From positions 1,194,501 to 1,258,500 of the forward strand of contig NZ_QYUR01000002.1 of the NCBI RefSeq assembly GCF_003596405.1: a stretch of DNA of 64,000 nucleotides, written 5' to 3'. Below the pieces are notes generated by a model that did not search any database, was not told the origin of the DNA, and was given only the letters and a program-made list of their open reading frames with translations. Shown here piece after piece: positions 45,160 through 52,838 of the stretch. Each line of letters begins with the position of its first letter. Position 1 is the stretch's first letter. The DNA is from Pseudomonas cavernicola (GTDB lineage Bacteria; Pseudomonadota; Gammaproteobacteria; Pseudomonadales; Pseudomonadaceae). Made by a program: the position numbers and the translations under genes.

Positions 45160-45983
45160 CAGCGGTGCAACGTGACGATGCGGTTTCGTTAGCGGCACAA
45201 ATCGGGGCTCCGGCGCGCTTGCGCGTCGACGCGGTCAGCCTGCAGTACCAGACGCCCAGCGGCTCGACCTTCACCGCCTTGGACAAGGTCTCCTTCGAGG
45301 TGCCGGATCAGCAGTTCGCGGTGCTGGTCGGCCCCTCCGGTTGCGGCAAGTCGAGCCTGCTGTATCTCACCGCCGGCCTGGCCGAGCCGAGCGCCGGCAG
45401 CATCCATGTCGGCGGTCGGCAGGTCGAGGGGCCGGGCGTCGACCGCGGCATGGTGTTTCAGAGCTATACGCTGTTCCCCTGGCTGACGGTACGGCAGAAC
45501 ATCGAGTTCGGTCTCAAGCGCCGCGGCATGCCGGCCAGGCAGCGCGCCGAGATAGTCGACTTCTACCTCAACGAAGTCGGCCTCGCGCAGTTCGCCGATA
45601 ACTATCCCAAGCAGCTCTCCGGCGGCATGATGCAGCGCGTGGCGATCGCCCGCGCGCTGGCCAACGATCCGCAGATTCTGCTGATGGATGAACCCTTCGG
45701 CGCGCTGGATAGCCAGACCCGTTTGCAGATGCAGCAACTGCTGCTGCGGGTGTGGGGTAACAGCAAGAAGACCGTGCTGTTCGTCACCCACGACATCGAC
45801 GAGGCGATTCTGCTTGGCGACCGCGTCTATGTGATGGGCGCCCGTCCGGGGCGGATCAAGAAGATCCTCGATGTGCCGATCGAGCGTCCGCGCACGCTGG
45901 ACATGGTCATGGAGCGCTCGTTCATCGAGATGAAACGCGAGATCTTCGGCCTGCTGCACGACGAGCTGGAAGAGGCGCACTGA
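45147..45983 (+). CDS. ABC transporter ATPase, SsuB/TauB type
   Basis: A 278-residue ATPase. Walker A is GPSGCGKSS, the Q-loop is VFQSYTLFPWLTVRQNIEFG, the signature is LSGGMMQRVAIARA, Walker B is ILLMDEPFGALDS, and the H-loop is FVTHDIDEA. These are typical of importers in the SsuB/TauB class. It ends the operon; a short hairpin repeat (45991-46019) follows and could terminate transcription. Confidence 0.94.
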   Translation: MGAVAAVQRDDAVSLAAQIGAPARLRVDAVSLQYQTPSGSTFTALDKVSFEVPDQQFAVLVGPSGCGKSSLLYLTAGLAEPSAGSIHVGGRQVEGPGVDRGMVFQSYTLFPWLTVRQNIEFGLKRRGMPARQRAEIVDFYLNEVGLAQFADNYPKQLSGGMMQRVAIARALANDPQILLMDEPFGALDSQTRLQMQQLLLRVWGNSKKTVLFVTHDIDEAILLGDRVYVMGARPGRIKKILDVPIERPRTLDMVMERSFIEMKREIFGLLHDELEEAH

Positions 45984-45990
45984 CGGCCGC

Positions 45991-46019
45991 TCCCCCTCTC
46001 TCTTCGGGAGGGGGAAGGG
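45991..46019. terminator. CCCCCTCTC/GGGAGGGGG hairpin after the importer operon
   Basis: CCCCCTCTC and GGGAGGGGG pair around a short loop (TCTTC). It has no strong T run but follows the last gene of the operon directly. Confidence 0.45.
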
Positions 46020-46028
46020 TTTGCCCCT

Positions 46029-46074
46029 GACTCAAGACTCCCCCCCTCCCGCAGCGGCCGACAGCCGGCCTGGC
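46029..46074. repeat. Degenerate direct copy of the S58 peptidase 3' end (copy 1)
   Basis: GACTCAAGA, GCGGCCG and CAGCCGGCCTGGCG occur here in the same order and direction as at 48175-48214, with two point changes and a gap of about six bases. On the minus strand the copy would encode RQAG-C-RPLRE, like RQAG-W-RPRRES at the end of the S58 peptidase. The two copies bracket 2.1 kb that includes the protease-TPR gene. Confidence 0.7.
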
Positions 46075-46170
46075 GGCGACCATCATCCCCAGCACCTGGC
46101 TGGCCTATTCGCGCCAGCGGGCAAGGTCGCCGGAGAAGACGCGGACGTAACCCAGACCACGGCTATCCAT
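46072..46170 (-). pseudogene. N-terminal relic of a type I extradiol dioxygenase (VOC/BphC family)
   Basis: From an ATG at 46170 the minus strand reads MDSRGLGYVRVFSGDLARWRE, a stop (TAG at 46105-46107), then ASQVLGMMVA. This is the usual N-terminus of BphC/HsaC-type ring-cleavage dioxygenases, with the in-frame stop where a Tyr or Phe codon is expected. Homology ends where the direct repeat at 46029-46074 begins, so the gene is truncated as well as stopped. A GGAGAGCGCC site still precedes the ATG. Confidence 0.7.
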
Positions 46171-46574
46171 GGCGCTCTCCTCGCATCTGCCAGGCCTTGG
46201 CCCGCCCCGAAACCAACGCTGGGAGAGGCCCCATGGAGAGCGATTTAAACGGCTTAGCGGAGGGACAACCATCCTGCGATGGGACTAACGCGCAAGGCCG
46301 GTCGGGGCTGGGGTTATGCGGGGGGCATGAAGAAAACAAGCCATTCGGGCCGAGGACAGCGCGCTGTTCAACAGCGCTTTCGAAGCAAGGCCTGGTGCGA
46401 CGCGCCAGCTTGGTGAAGACGCCGCGCAGGTGCGGCCGGTCGGTGTTTTTCCTATGGACTAAGCTCGTTCTAAAGAGGTTATAAGAATGTGGGCGTGGGG
46501 TAGTGCCGGCTCTTGCCCAGAGCTATCCGTCATGCGGTTGATAAACCTAAGTAGGATTCTAAGGGCAGCATTCC
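46171..46574. other. Region without a recognisable gene
   Basis: About 400 bases lie between the dioxygenase relic and a small open frame. One frame (about 46340-46458) reads like decayed coding sequence (ALFNSAFEARPGATRQL), but I cannot assign it. No RNA gene or repeat is seen. Confidence 0.4.
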
Positions 46575-46712
46575 ATGCGCTACATGATCCCTTGTGTTGA
46601 GCAGCTTGACCGCGCCGCTCTAGAGCTGCACTACGACAACCCCGTAAATAGCAGGCTCGCGTTATCGGATGCCCACATCCGGATGGAAGTTGATCGTGCG
46701 CGTGGGAAGTGA
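46575..46712 (+). CDS. Possible small gene, 45 residues
   Basis: An ATG at 46575 opens a 45-residue frame beginning MRYMIPCVEQLDRAALELHY and ending in VDRARGK. The composition is protein-like (balanced, with LDRAALEL and RLALSDAH helical segments) and AAGGGC lies about 8 bases upstream. It ends 19 bases before the protease gene. It may be a real small protein or the N-terminus of a truncated larger one; I do not recognise the family. Confidence 0.3.
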   Translation: MRYMIPCVEQLDRAALELHYDNPVNSRLALSDAHIRMEVDRARGK

Positions 46713-46731
46713 GTGTCTAACGTCCCCCCTA

Positions 46732-48135
46732 ATGCCCCCAAACAATGGAACACGGGGCTTTCTGCTTGTCGTCTTCTGTCTGTTCGCCTTTGATGCTTAT
46801 GCCAAGACGGCCAGCGAAGTTTTCGATGCGGTTTCGCCCAGTGTTATCGTGATCCGAACTTTCGACGCCCAGGGCAAGGCGTTGGGATTGGGCAGCGGCG
46901 TGGCGCTGGGCGGAGGCATGGTTGCCACAAACTGCCATGTGCTTGCAGGTGCCGAGCATATGCGAGTGCAGCACCGGAAAAGAGAATATCCGGCAGCTCT
47001 GCGGCACAGCGACTGGGATAGGGATGTCTGCACCCTCGCCGTGAACGGGCTTAAGGCCGCGCCTGTAACTTTGGGCAGCACCGCTCGCCTCAAGGTGGGC
47101 GCACGGGTTTATGCCATCGGCGCACCCAGAGGGCTGGAACTCACTTTGTCCGAGGGCATTATTTCCAGCCTGCGCCCGGTGGCAGGCGGTCAGTACCTTC
47201 AGATCACCGCCCCCCTCTCCCCCGGCTCCAGTGGTGGCGGCCTGTTTGATGAACAAGGCCGGCTCATCGGGTTGCCCACCTTTTATCTGGCCGAGGGCCA
47301 GCAACTTAACTTTGCCGTGCCGGTGGAATGGATCAGCGAACTGCCCAAACGGCACAAGAGCACTGAGGAAACCACGCAGACTCCCTATCTCGACTGGCTC
47401 AATAAGGCGGCGGCGCTGCAAGTGAAACAAGATTGGGCCGGGCTGTTAAACCATGCACGGCGCTGGACCAAGGCGCAGCCGCAGGCCGCCGTGGCTTGGC
47501 ACTGCTTGGGCTTTGCCTACGGGAAATCCGGCCAGAGCGCCAAGGCCATCGAAGCCTACCGACAGGCAGTGCGCATCAACCCGGAATACGCCGAGGCCTG
47601 GTACAACTTGGGCGTTGTCTACGGGAAATCCGGCCAGACCACCAGCGCCATCGAAGCCTACCAACAAGCAGTGCGCATCGACCCGGAAGATGCCGATGTC
47701 TGGAACAACCTGGGCGCTGTCTACGGGGACTCCGGCCAGATCGCCAAGGCCATCGAAGCCTTCCAGCAGGCAGTGCGCATCAACCCGGAATTTGCCAAGG
47801 CCTGGCTCAACCTCGGCGTTGTCTACGGGGACTCCGGCCAGATCGCCAAAGCCATCGAAGCCTTCCAACAGGCAGTGCGCATCAACCCGGAATATGCCAA
47901 GGCCTGGCTCAACCTGGGCGGTTCCTACGGGAAATCCGGCCAGACCGCCAAGGCCATCGAAGCCTACCGACAGGCAGTGCGCATCGACCCGGAAGATGCC
48001 GAGGCCTGGTACAGCCTAGGCGTTGCCTATCGCCTATCCGGCCAAGCTGAGCAGACCCTGGCAGTTTATAAGCGCCTCAAGGCACTCGATCCGGCAAGGG
48101 CGGAGCAGTTTCTCAATGAGAATGTGCTGCCCTGA
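46732..48135 (+). CDS. Exported trypsin-like (S1C) protease with C-terminal TPR array
   Basis: A 467-residue protein. The ATG at 46732 gives a signal peptide (MPPNNGTRGFLLVVFCLFAF, cleavage near AYA-K); a longer frame from 46669 lacks one. The protease domain (about 25-205) has a triad of H69 (TNCHVL), D98 (DWDRDVC) and S167 (PGSSGGG). No PDZ domain follows. Residues about 260-450 form TPR repeats of 34 residues (YGKSGQ, AKAIEAYRQAVRINPE), five of which are near-identical at DNA level (47518-48027). It is bracketed by direct repeats and has no operon partner. Confidence 0.88.
   Translation: MPPNNGTRGFLLVVFCLFAFDAYAKTASEVFDAVSPSVIVIRTFDAQGKALGLGSGVALGGGMVATNCHVLAGAEHMRVQHRKREYPAALRHSDWDRDVCTLAVNGLKAAPVTLGSTARLKVGARVYAIGAPRGLELTLSEGIISSLRPVAGGQYLQITAPLSPGSSGGGLFDEQGRLIGLPTFYLAEGQQLNFAVPVEWISELPKRHKSTEETTQTPYLDWLNKAAALQVKQDWAGLLNHARRWTKAQPQAAVAWHCLGFAYGKSGQSAKAIEAYRQAVRINPEYAEAWYNLGVVYGKSGQTTSAIEAYQQAVRIDPEDADVWNNLGAVYGDSGQIAKAIEAFQQAVRINPEFAKAWLNLGVVYGDSGQIAKAIEAFQQAVRINPEYAKAWLNLGGSYGKSGQTAKAIEAYRQAVRIDPEDAEAWYSLGVAYRLSGQAEQTLAVYKRLKALDPARAEQFLNENVLP
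47518..48027 (+). repeat. Five 102-bp tandem repeats encoding TPR units
   Basis: Units start at 47518, 47620, 47722, 47824 and 47926 (each at the TAC of YGKSG/YGDSG). They differ at only a few bases, mostly GGGAAATCC versus GGGGACTCC and at the AEAW/ADVW/AKAW positions. A diverged sixth unit starts at 48028. Such uniformity suggests recent expansion or homogenisation. Confidence 0.9.
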
Positions 48136-48174
48136 TGACGAACACTGAACGGGCCCCCTGAAACCCAGGACACC

Positions 48175-48214
48175 GACTCAAGATTCCCGCCGCGGCCGCC
48201 AGCCGGCCTGGCGC
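48175..48214. repeat. Direct repeat copy 2 (3' end of the S58 peptidase gene)
   Basis: This is the intact partner of 46029-46074 and includes the S58 stop codon. Confidence 0.7.
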
Positions 48215-49302
48215 AGGGCTTCCAGCAGGGTGGCGCTATCCAGCGCCTGGACCCGGTGGCCATTGCCCTCGACGGTATCGGCCGCCAGCAGCGCATTGAT
48301 GATGGCTTCCTCCACGGCCTCCGCCGCGGCGAGGAACAAGTCGCCAATATGGTCGTTGTTGACCATGCGCAGGCCGTCGCAGGTGAAGGCGCCCTTGCGC
48401 TCGTAAGCGGTGGCCTCAAGCTGCTGGTTGCCAGTGGAGAAGGCGACGAAGATATCGCCGCTGCAGTCCTCGTTACCGCCGCCGGTGCGGGCGATGCCGA
48501 TGCTGGCGCGCTGGGCCAGGCGGGTGCACTGGTGCGGCAGCAGCGGCGCATCGGTGGCCAGGCAGACGACTATCGAACCCATCCCCGGATGCGGCAGATC
48601 GGCGCGGAGGAACGGCGAGGTGGCCTTTTCCATGTAGCGCCCCACCGGGTAGCCATCCACCCGCAGCTCGCGGCGCGTGCCGTGGTTGGCCTGGACTATG
48701 GCGCCGACTGTCCAGCCGCCCTGCGCCGCGCTCAGGCGCCGCGAGGCGGTGCCGATGCCGCCCTTGTACTCGTGGCAGATCATGCCGCTGCCACCGCCGA
48801 CCGCGCCTTCGGCCACCGGGCCGCCGACGGCGCGGTCCAGGGCTTCGGCCACATGTTCGGGGCGCACATGGAAGCCGTTGATGTCATTGAGCAGGCCGTC
48901 GAAGGTTTCCAGCACCACCGGCATATTCCAGTACAGGCGCCCGTCATCGGGCTGATCCTGGCGGTCCAGGGCGATCAGCGCGTCGCGCACCACACCAATG
49001 CTGTGGGTGTTGGTAAAGGCGATCGGGCTGGTCAGTAGGCCGGCCTCGCGAATCCACTCCAGGCCCGTGGCATCGCCGTTGCCGTTGAGGATATGCACGC
49101 CGGCGAAGCACGGCTGCTGGGTGGTGGAACCCGCACGCGGCTCGATCAGGGTGACGCCGGTGTTGATGTCGCGGCCGTTGGCGCTACGCCCCCGGATATT
49201 GCTGTGACCGACGCGCACGCCGGGTACATCGGTGATGGCATTGAGGGGGCCGGGTTGCAGTTGGCCGAATTGGATGTGCAGATCGCGGGCACGAAGTTTC
49301 AT
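48178..49302 (-). CDS. S58 family aminopeptidase (DmpA/BapA type, beta-aminopeptidase-like)
   Basis: A 374-residue Ntn hydrolase that matures by cutting itself before the nucleophile. The predicted nucleophile is S243 in PGMG-SIVVCLATDAPLLPHQ, which matches the DmpA/BapA beta-subunit start. TDVPGVRVGHSN, NGNGDATGLEWIREAG, GGGSGMICHEYKGGIGTASR and GGNEDCSGDIFVAFSTGN are family motifs. Characterised members cleave N-terminal D-Ala or beta-amino acids such as beta-Ala from small peptides and amides. The ATG at 49302 gives MKLRARDLHI. It lies 74 bases after the PotF-like gene on the same strand, probably as one operon. Confidence 0.92.
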   Translation of the reverse strand: MKLRARDLHIQFGQLQPGPLNAITDVPGVRVGHSNIRGRSANGRDINTGVTLIEPRAGSTTQQPCFAGVHILNGNGDATGLEWIREAGLLTSPIAFTNTHSIGVVRDALIALDRQDQPDDGRLYWNMPVVLETFDGLLNDINGFHVRPEHVAEALDRAVGGPVAEGAVGGGSGMICHEYKGGIGTASRRLSAAQGGWTVGAIVQANHGTRRELRVDGYPVGRYMEKATSPFLRADLPHPGMGSIVVCLATDAPLLPHQCTRLAQRASIGIARTGGGNEDCSGDIFVAFSTGNQQLEATAYERKGAFTCDGLRMVNNDHIGDLFLAAAEAVEEAIINALLAADTVEGNGHRVQALDSATLLEALRQAGWRPRRES

Positions 49303-49376
49303 GGCGGAACTCTCAGGCAATTTAGGTAAAAAAAGCGCACACCGTTCTGGGCCTGCGCCGGGTAACTGATGTCGGC

Positions 49377-50483
49377 TCAGCGGCCGCTCGTGATGTTGCT
49401 CCAGGCCCGCGTGCGGACACGCTCGATTGCATGGGGCTGCGGTTGCAGGGTGAACAGCTTGGCTATCACCTCCGCCGAGGGATAGATATTCGGACTGTTG
49501 CGCACCTCGGCCGAGGCCAGCGCGGTCGCGTCCTTGTTGGCGTTGGCGGTGAGCGCCAGATCGGTGGCCGCCGCTGTCACCTCGGGGCGCAACATATAGT
49601 TGATAAAGGTCAGCCCTTCTGCGGGATGCTGGCTGTCTTTGACCAGGACCAGATTGTCGATCCACAGCGGCGCCCCTTCGATGGGGATGCTGTATTCGAC
49701 TTTCACTCCCTTTCCTGCTTGGTCGGCGGCTTGCTTCGCACCGAACACCGTGCCGGACCAGGTCAGGGCCAGGCAGATATCGCCGTTGCTCAGATCGCTT
49801 TGGATTTTCGACGAGTCGAAATAGGTGATGTATGGGCGCAGTTTCAGCAGCAGTGCCTGGGCCTTTTTGTAGTCATCGGGGTTGCTGCTGTTGGGTGACA
49901 GGCCAAGGTAGTGCAGGGCAATCGGCATGACCTCGGCGGGGGCATCCAGCAGTGCCACCCCGCATTGGCTGAGCTTGGCGAGGTTTTCTTCCTTGAACAG
50001 CAGGTCCCAGGAGTTCACTGGGGCATCACTGCCGAGAGCGGCCTTGACCTTGTCGACGTTGTAGCCCAGCCCATCGGTGCCCCACAGGTAGGGTATGGCG
50101 TACTGATTGTCGGGGTCGTTCGCGCGAATTTTTTCCAGCAGTACCGGGTCGAGGTGCTTCAGGTTGGGCAGTTGGCTGCGGTCCAGTTTCTGCAAGGCAC
50201 CGGCCTTGATCAGGGCCGGCAGAATGAAATTGCTGGCCACCACCACGTCATAACCGCTACGGCCGGTCATCAGCTTGGCTTCCAGCACTTCGCCGCTGTC
50301 GAAGGTGTCATACACGGGCTGGATGCCGGTGTCGCGCTGGAAGTCCTTGAGGGTGGTCGCGCCGATATAATCGTACCAGTTGTAGACATGCACGCTGGGG
50401 GCGTCGGCGGCTGCCGTTGCTAGCCCGCAAGAGAGGCATGCGCCAAGGCCGAGGTTGAGGCGCGAAGTGCGGGAAAGCATCAT
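49377..50483 (-). CDS. PotF-like ABC substrate-binding protein
   Basis: A 368-residue periplasmic polyamine-type binding protein. Signal peptide MMLSRTSRLNLGLGACLSCG with cleavage near AAADAPS; VHVYNWYDYIG, GEVLEAKLMTGRSGYD, WGTDGLGYNVDK and NGDICLALTWSG are family motifs. It is a paralogue of the partial gene at 1-883. No permease or ATPase lies beside it, so it must share a transporter encoded elsewhere or act as a sensor. It is divergent from the LuxR gene and precedes the S58 peptidase. Confidence 0.92.
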   Translation of the reverse strand: MMLSRTSRLNLGLGACLSCGLATAAADAPSVHVYNWYDYIGATTLKDFQRDTGIQPVYDTFDSGEVLEAKLMTGRSGYDVVVASNFILPALIKAGALQKLDRSQLPNLKHLDPVLLEKIRANDPDNQYAIPYLWGTDGLGYNVDKVKAALGSDAPVNSWDLLFKEENLAKLSQCGVALLDAPAEVMPIALHYLGLSPNSSNPDDYKKAQALLLKLRPYITYFDSSKIQSDLSNGDICLALTWSGTVFGAKQAADQAGKGVKVEYSIPIEGAPLWIDNLVLVKDSQHPAEGLTFINYMLRPEVTAAATDLALTANANKDATALASAEVRNSPNIYPSAEVIAKLFTLQPQPHAIERVRTRAWSNITSGR

Positions 50484-50590
50484 GGGGTCACTCCTGTCGC
50501 AGGGCTGGATGTTGTTCTTGTCGCGAACAGACTAGAGTGCCGACGGCGTGTCACCAATTCCCATCAGGGGTTACTCGATAGGGGTAGGCT

Positions 50591-51400
50591 GTGGATGCAT
50601 TACTGAAGGAGCTGCCAATCCATCAGGGGCTCGCGGAGCTGTTCGAGCAGCTCGGTACGCCGCGCTTCTGGCGTAGCCTGGTGGAGACCCTGCGGCTGTT
50701 GGTCCCGGCGGACAACGCGCTGCTGGCGCTGATGCCTCGTGAGCGGCCGCCGCAGGTGTTGGAGGTCTTCGAATTCACCCGTCTGGGCGAGGCCGACCAG
50801 TTTGCCGATTACTGCTCCGGCATGTACCTGCTCGACCCCTTCTACCAGGCCGCCAGCAGCGGCATCAGCGACGGCCTGTACCGACTGGAGACGCTGGCGC
50901 CCGATCAGTTTCGCCAGAGCGAGTATTACCTGAGCTATTTTCGGCAGGTGGTGGGCCGCGATGAGCTGCAATTCATGCTCAACCTCGGCGAGGGGTTGGT
51001 GCTGGGATTGTCACTGGGCAGCCATACGGCCTTTCGCAACGAGCAGGTCGGTGCCCTGCTGTGCGTGCGCGATTGGGTGCTGGCGGCCATGCGCAAGCAC
51101 CTCGCCCTGGCCCGCATCGAGGCGCCGGCTGCTGCGCTGGCACCGACCGACTTCGCCGCGGCTCTTGGCCAGTTGGCGGCGCGGCTCACTGAACGCGAGA
51201 GCGAAACGGCGCGGCTGATCCTTCAGGGTTTCTCCAGCAAGGCCACCGCCCAACGGCTGGGCATTTCGCCGGAGACCGTGAAGGTGCACCGGCGCAACCT
51301 GTACCACAAGCTTGGGGTCGGCAGTCACGCCGAGCTGTTCGCGCTGTTTTTGCAGCAGGGCGGCACGCCGGTTCGGGCAGTTAGTCTCAATCCAGCTTGA
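50591..51400 (+). CDS. LuxR-type transcriptional regulator
   Basis: A 269-residue regulator starting with GTG at 50591 behind AGGGGTAGG. The N-terminal about 190 residues are a sensor region without a clear autoinducer or receiver domain. The C-terminal helix-turn-helix is TERESETARLILQGFSSKATAQRLGISPETVKVHRRNLYHKLG in pattern (Glu, Val-Lys-x-His-x-x-x-x-Tyr-x-Lys-Leu), of the LuxR/FixJ class. It is 107 bases from the divergent PotF-S58 unit and probably controls it. Its 3' end overlaps the convergent CNNM gene by 14 bases. Confidence 0.9.
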   Translation: MDALLKELPIHQGLAELFEQLGTPRFWRSLVETLRLLVPADNALLALMPRERPPQVLEVFEFTRLGEADQFADYCSGMYLLDPFYQAASSGISDGLYRLETLAPDQFRQSEYYLSYFRQVVGRDELQFMLNLGEGLVLGLSLGSHTAFRNEQVGALLCVRDWVLAAMRKHLALARIEAPAAALAPTDFAAALGQLAARLTERESETARLILQGFSSKATAQRLGISPETVKVHRRNLYHKLGVGSHAELFALFLQQGGTPVRAVSLNPA

Positions 51401-52724
51401 GCACCTTGGCCAGGACGATCTTCGGGCCTTTCATCTTCTTGACGATGATGCGCAGGCCGTCGACCTCCAGCACTTCTTCCTCTTCCGGTACGCGTTTCAG
51501 CGTTTCGTAGATCAGCCCGGCGAGGGTCTCCGCATCGATATGGTCGAGGTCGACGCCGAGCAGGCGCTCGACCTTGAACAGCGGCGTGTCGCCACGTACC
51601 AGCAGCTTGCCTGGCTGGTAGGCGAGGATGCCGCGCTCGGCCTTGCGGTGTTCGTCCTGAATGTCGCCGACCAGTGCTTCCAGCACGTCTTCCATGGTCA
51701 GGTAGCCGATAACTTTGCCGTCGGCCTCCTCGACCAGGGCGAAGTGCGCGCCGCCCTGGCGGAATTGCTCGAGCAGGCGCGACAGCGGCATGTGCCGGCT
51801 CACTCGCTCCAGCGGGTGCATCAGCTCGCCGAGTTTGAGTGCCGAGGGCAGCATTTCCAGCAGCGACAGGTGCAGCAGCAGATCCTTGATATGCAGGACG
51901 CCGACAAAGTCGCCGGCGGCCTCGTCGTACACCGGGTAGCGGCTGTATTTGTGCCGGCGGAACAGGCTGAATACCTGATCCAGTGTCGCGTTCAGCTCCA
52001 GGTAGACCAGGTCTTCACGGGAGTTGGCCCAGTCGACTACTTCCAGCTCGCCCATCTCCACCGCCGAGGCCAGCACGCGCATGTCTTGATCGCTGGGGTC
52101 GCTGGCGCGGCTGGAATGCAGGATCAGCTTGAGCTCGTCGCGGCTGTAATGGTGCTCATGGTGCGGCCCCGGTTCGCCCTGGCCGGCGATGCGCAGAACG
52201 GTATTGGCGCTGGCATTGAGGATCCATATCGCCGGGTACATGGCCCAGTAGAACAGGTACAACGGGGCGGCCGTCCACAGCGAAAGCAGCTCGGGCTGGC
52301 GGATCGCCCAGGACTTGGGTGCCAGCTCGCCGACCACGATGTGCAGGTAGGAAATGATGAAGAAGGCAGTGAAGAAGGCGAAACCATGCACCAGTTTCGG
52401 CGAGTCTATGCCGAGGCTTTCGAACAGCGGCTGGAGTAGGTGGGCGAAGGCCGGTTCACCGACCCAGCCCAGGCCAAGCGAGGCCAGGGTGATGCCCAGC
52501 TGGCAGGCCGACAGATAGGCGTCCAGCTGATTGTGCACGGTGCGCAGGATATGCCCGCGCCAACCGCTCTTCGCGGCGATGGTCTCGACCTTGGTGGAGC
52601 GCAGTTTGACCATGGCGAACTCGGCGGCGACGAAGAAGCCGTTGAGCAGCACCAGCAGCAGGGCGAAAAGAATGAGACCAAAATCGGCGAAATAGGCGGC
52701 GTTGTAACTAGGGGAAGGGTCCAT
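51387..52724 (-). CDS. CNNM/CorC-type membrane protein with CBS domains (hemolysin family)
   Basis: A 445-residue inner-membrane protein. The DUF21/CNNM domain (about 1-200) has about four helices (LILFALLLVLLNGFFVAAEF, ISYLHIVVGELAPKSWAI), followed by a CBS pair (about 210-340) and a C-terminal CorC/HlyC FAD-binding-like domain (about 355-440). Relatives are linked to Mg2+/Co2+ transport and resistance. From memory this gene lies next to phoR and the M23 gene in P. aeruginosa, which makes it the right border of the accessory region here. Confidence 0.9.
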   Translation of the reverse strand: MDPSPSYNAAYFADFGLILFALLLVLLNGFFVAAEFAMVKLRSTKVETIAAKSGWRGHILRTVHNQLDAYLSACQLGITLASLGLGWVGEPAFAHLLQPLFESLGIDSPKLVHGFAFFTAFFIISYLHIVVGELAPKSWAIRQPELLSLWTAAPLYLFYWAMYPAIWILNASANTVLRIAGQGEPGPHHEHHYSRDELKLILHSSRASDPSDQDMRVLASAVEMGELEVVDWANSREDLVYLELNATLDQVFSLFRRHKYSRYPVYDEAAGDFVGVLHIKDLLLHLSLLEMLPSALKLGELMHPLERVSRHMPLSRLLEQFRQGGAHFALVEEADGKVIGYLTMEDVLEALVGDIQDEHRKAERGILAYQPGKLLVRGDTPLFKVERLLGVDLDHIDAETLAGLIYETLKRVPEEEEVLEVDGLRIIVKKMKGPKIVLAKVLKLD

Positions 52725-52838
52725 AAGGGTGTTTCAAGGATTCCGGATAATCAGGGGAGGGCACCGCGAGCATGGGTGCCAGTCGTCCAGATTAGCGGCT
52801 AGCGCACGACTTGCCCAGTCCCCGTGCGCTCGGCGGCA

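Noticed and set aside
46029..46170. Possible attachment site for an integrative element
   Set aside because: The direct repeat pair is degenerate and matches a gene end rather than a tRNA; no integrase is encoded.
47518..48027. Regular 102-bp repeats that could be mistaken for a CRISPR-like array
   Set aside because: They are coding, in frame, with no spacers; each unit is a TPR.
47433..48050. Repetitive open frames of 188 and 205 residues in other frames
   Set aside because: They are out-of-frame readings of the 102-bp TPR repeats.
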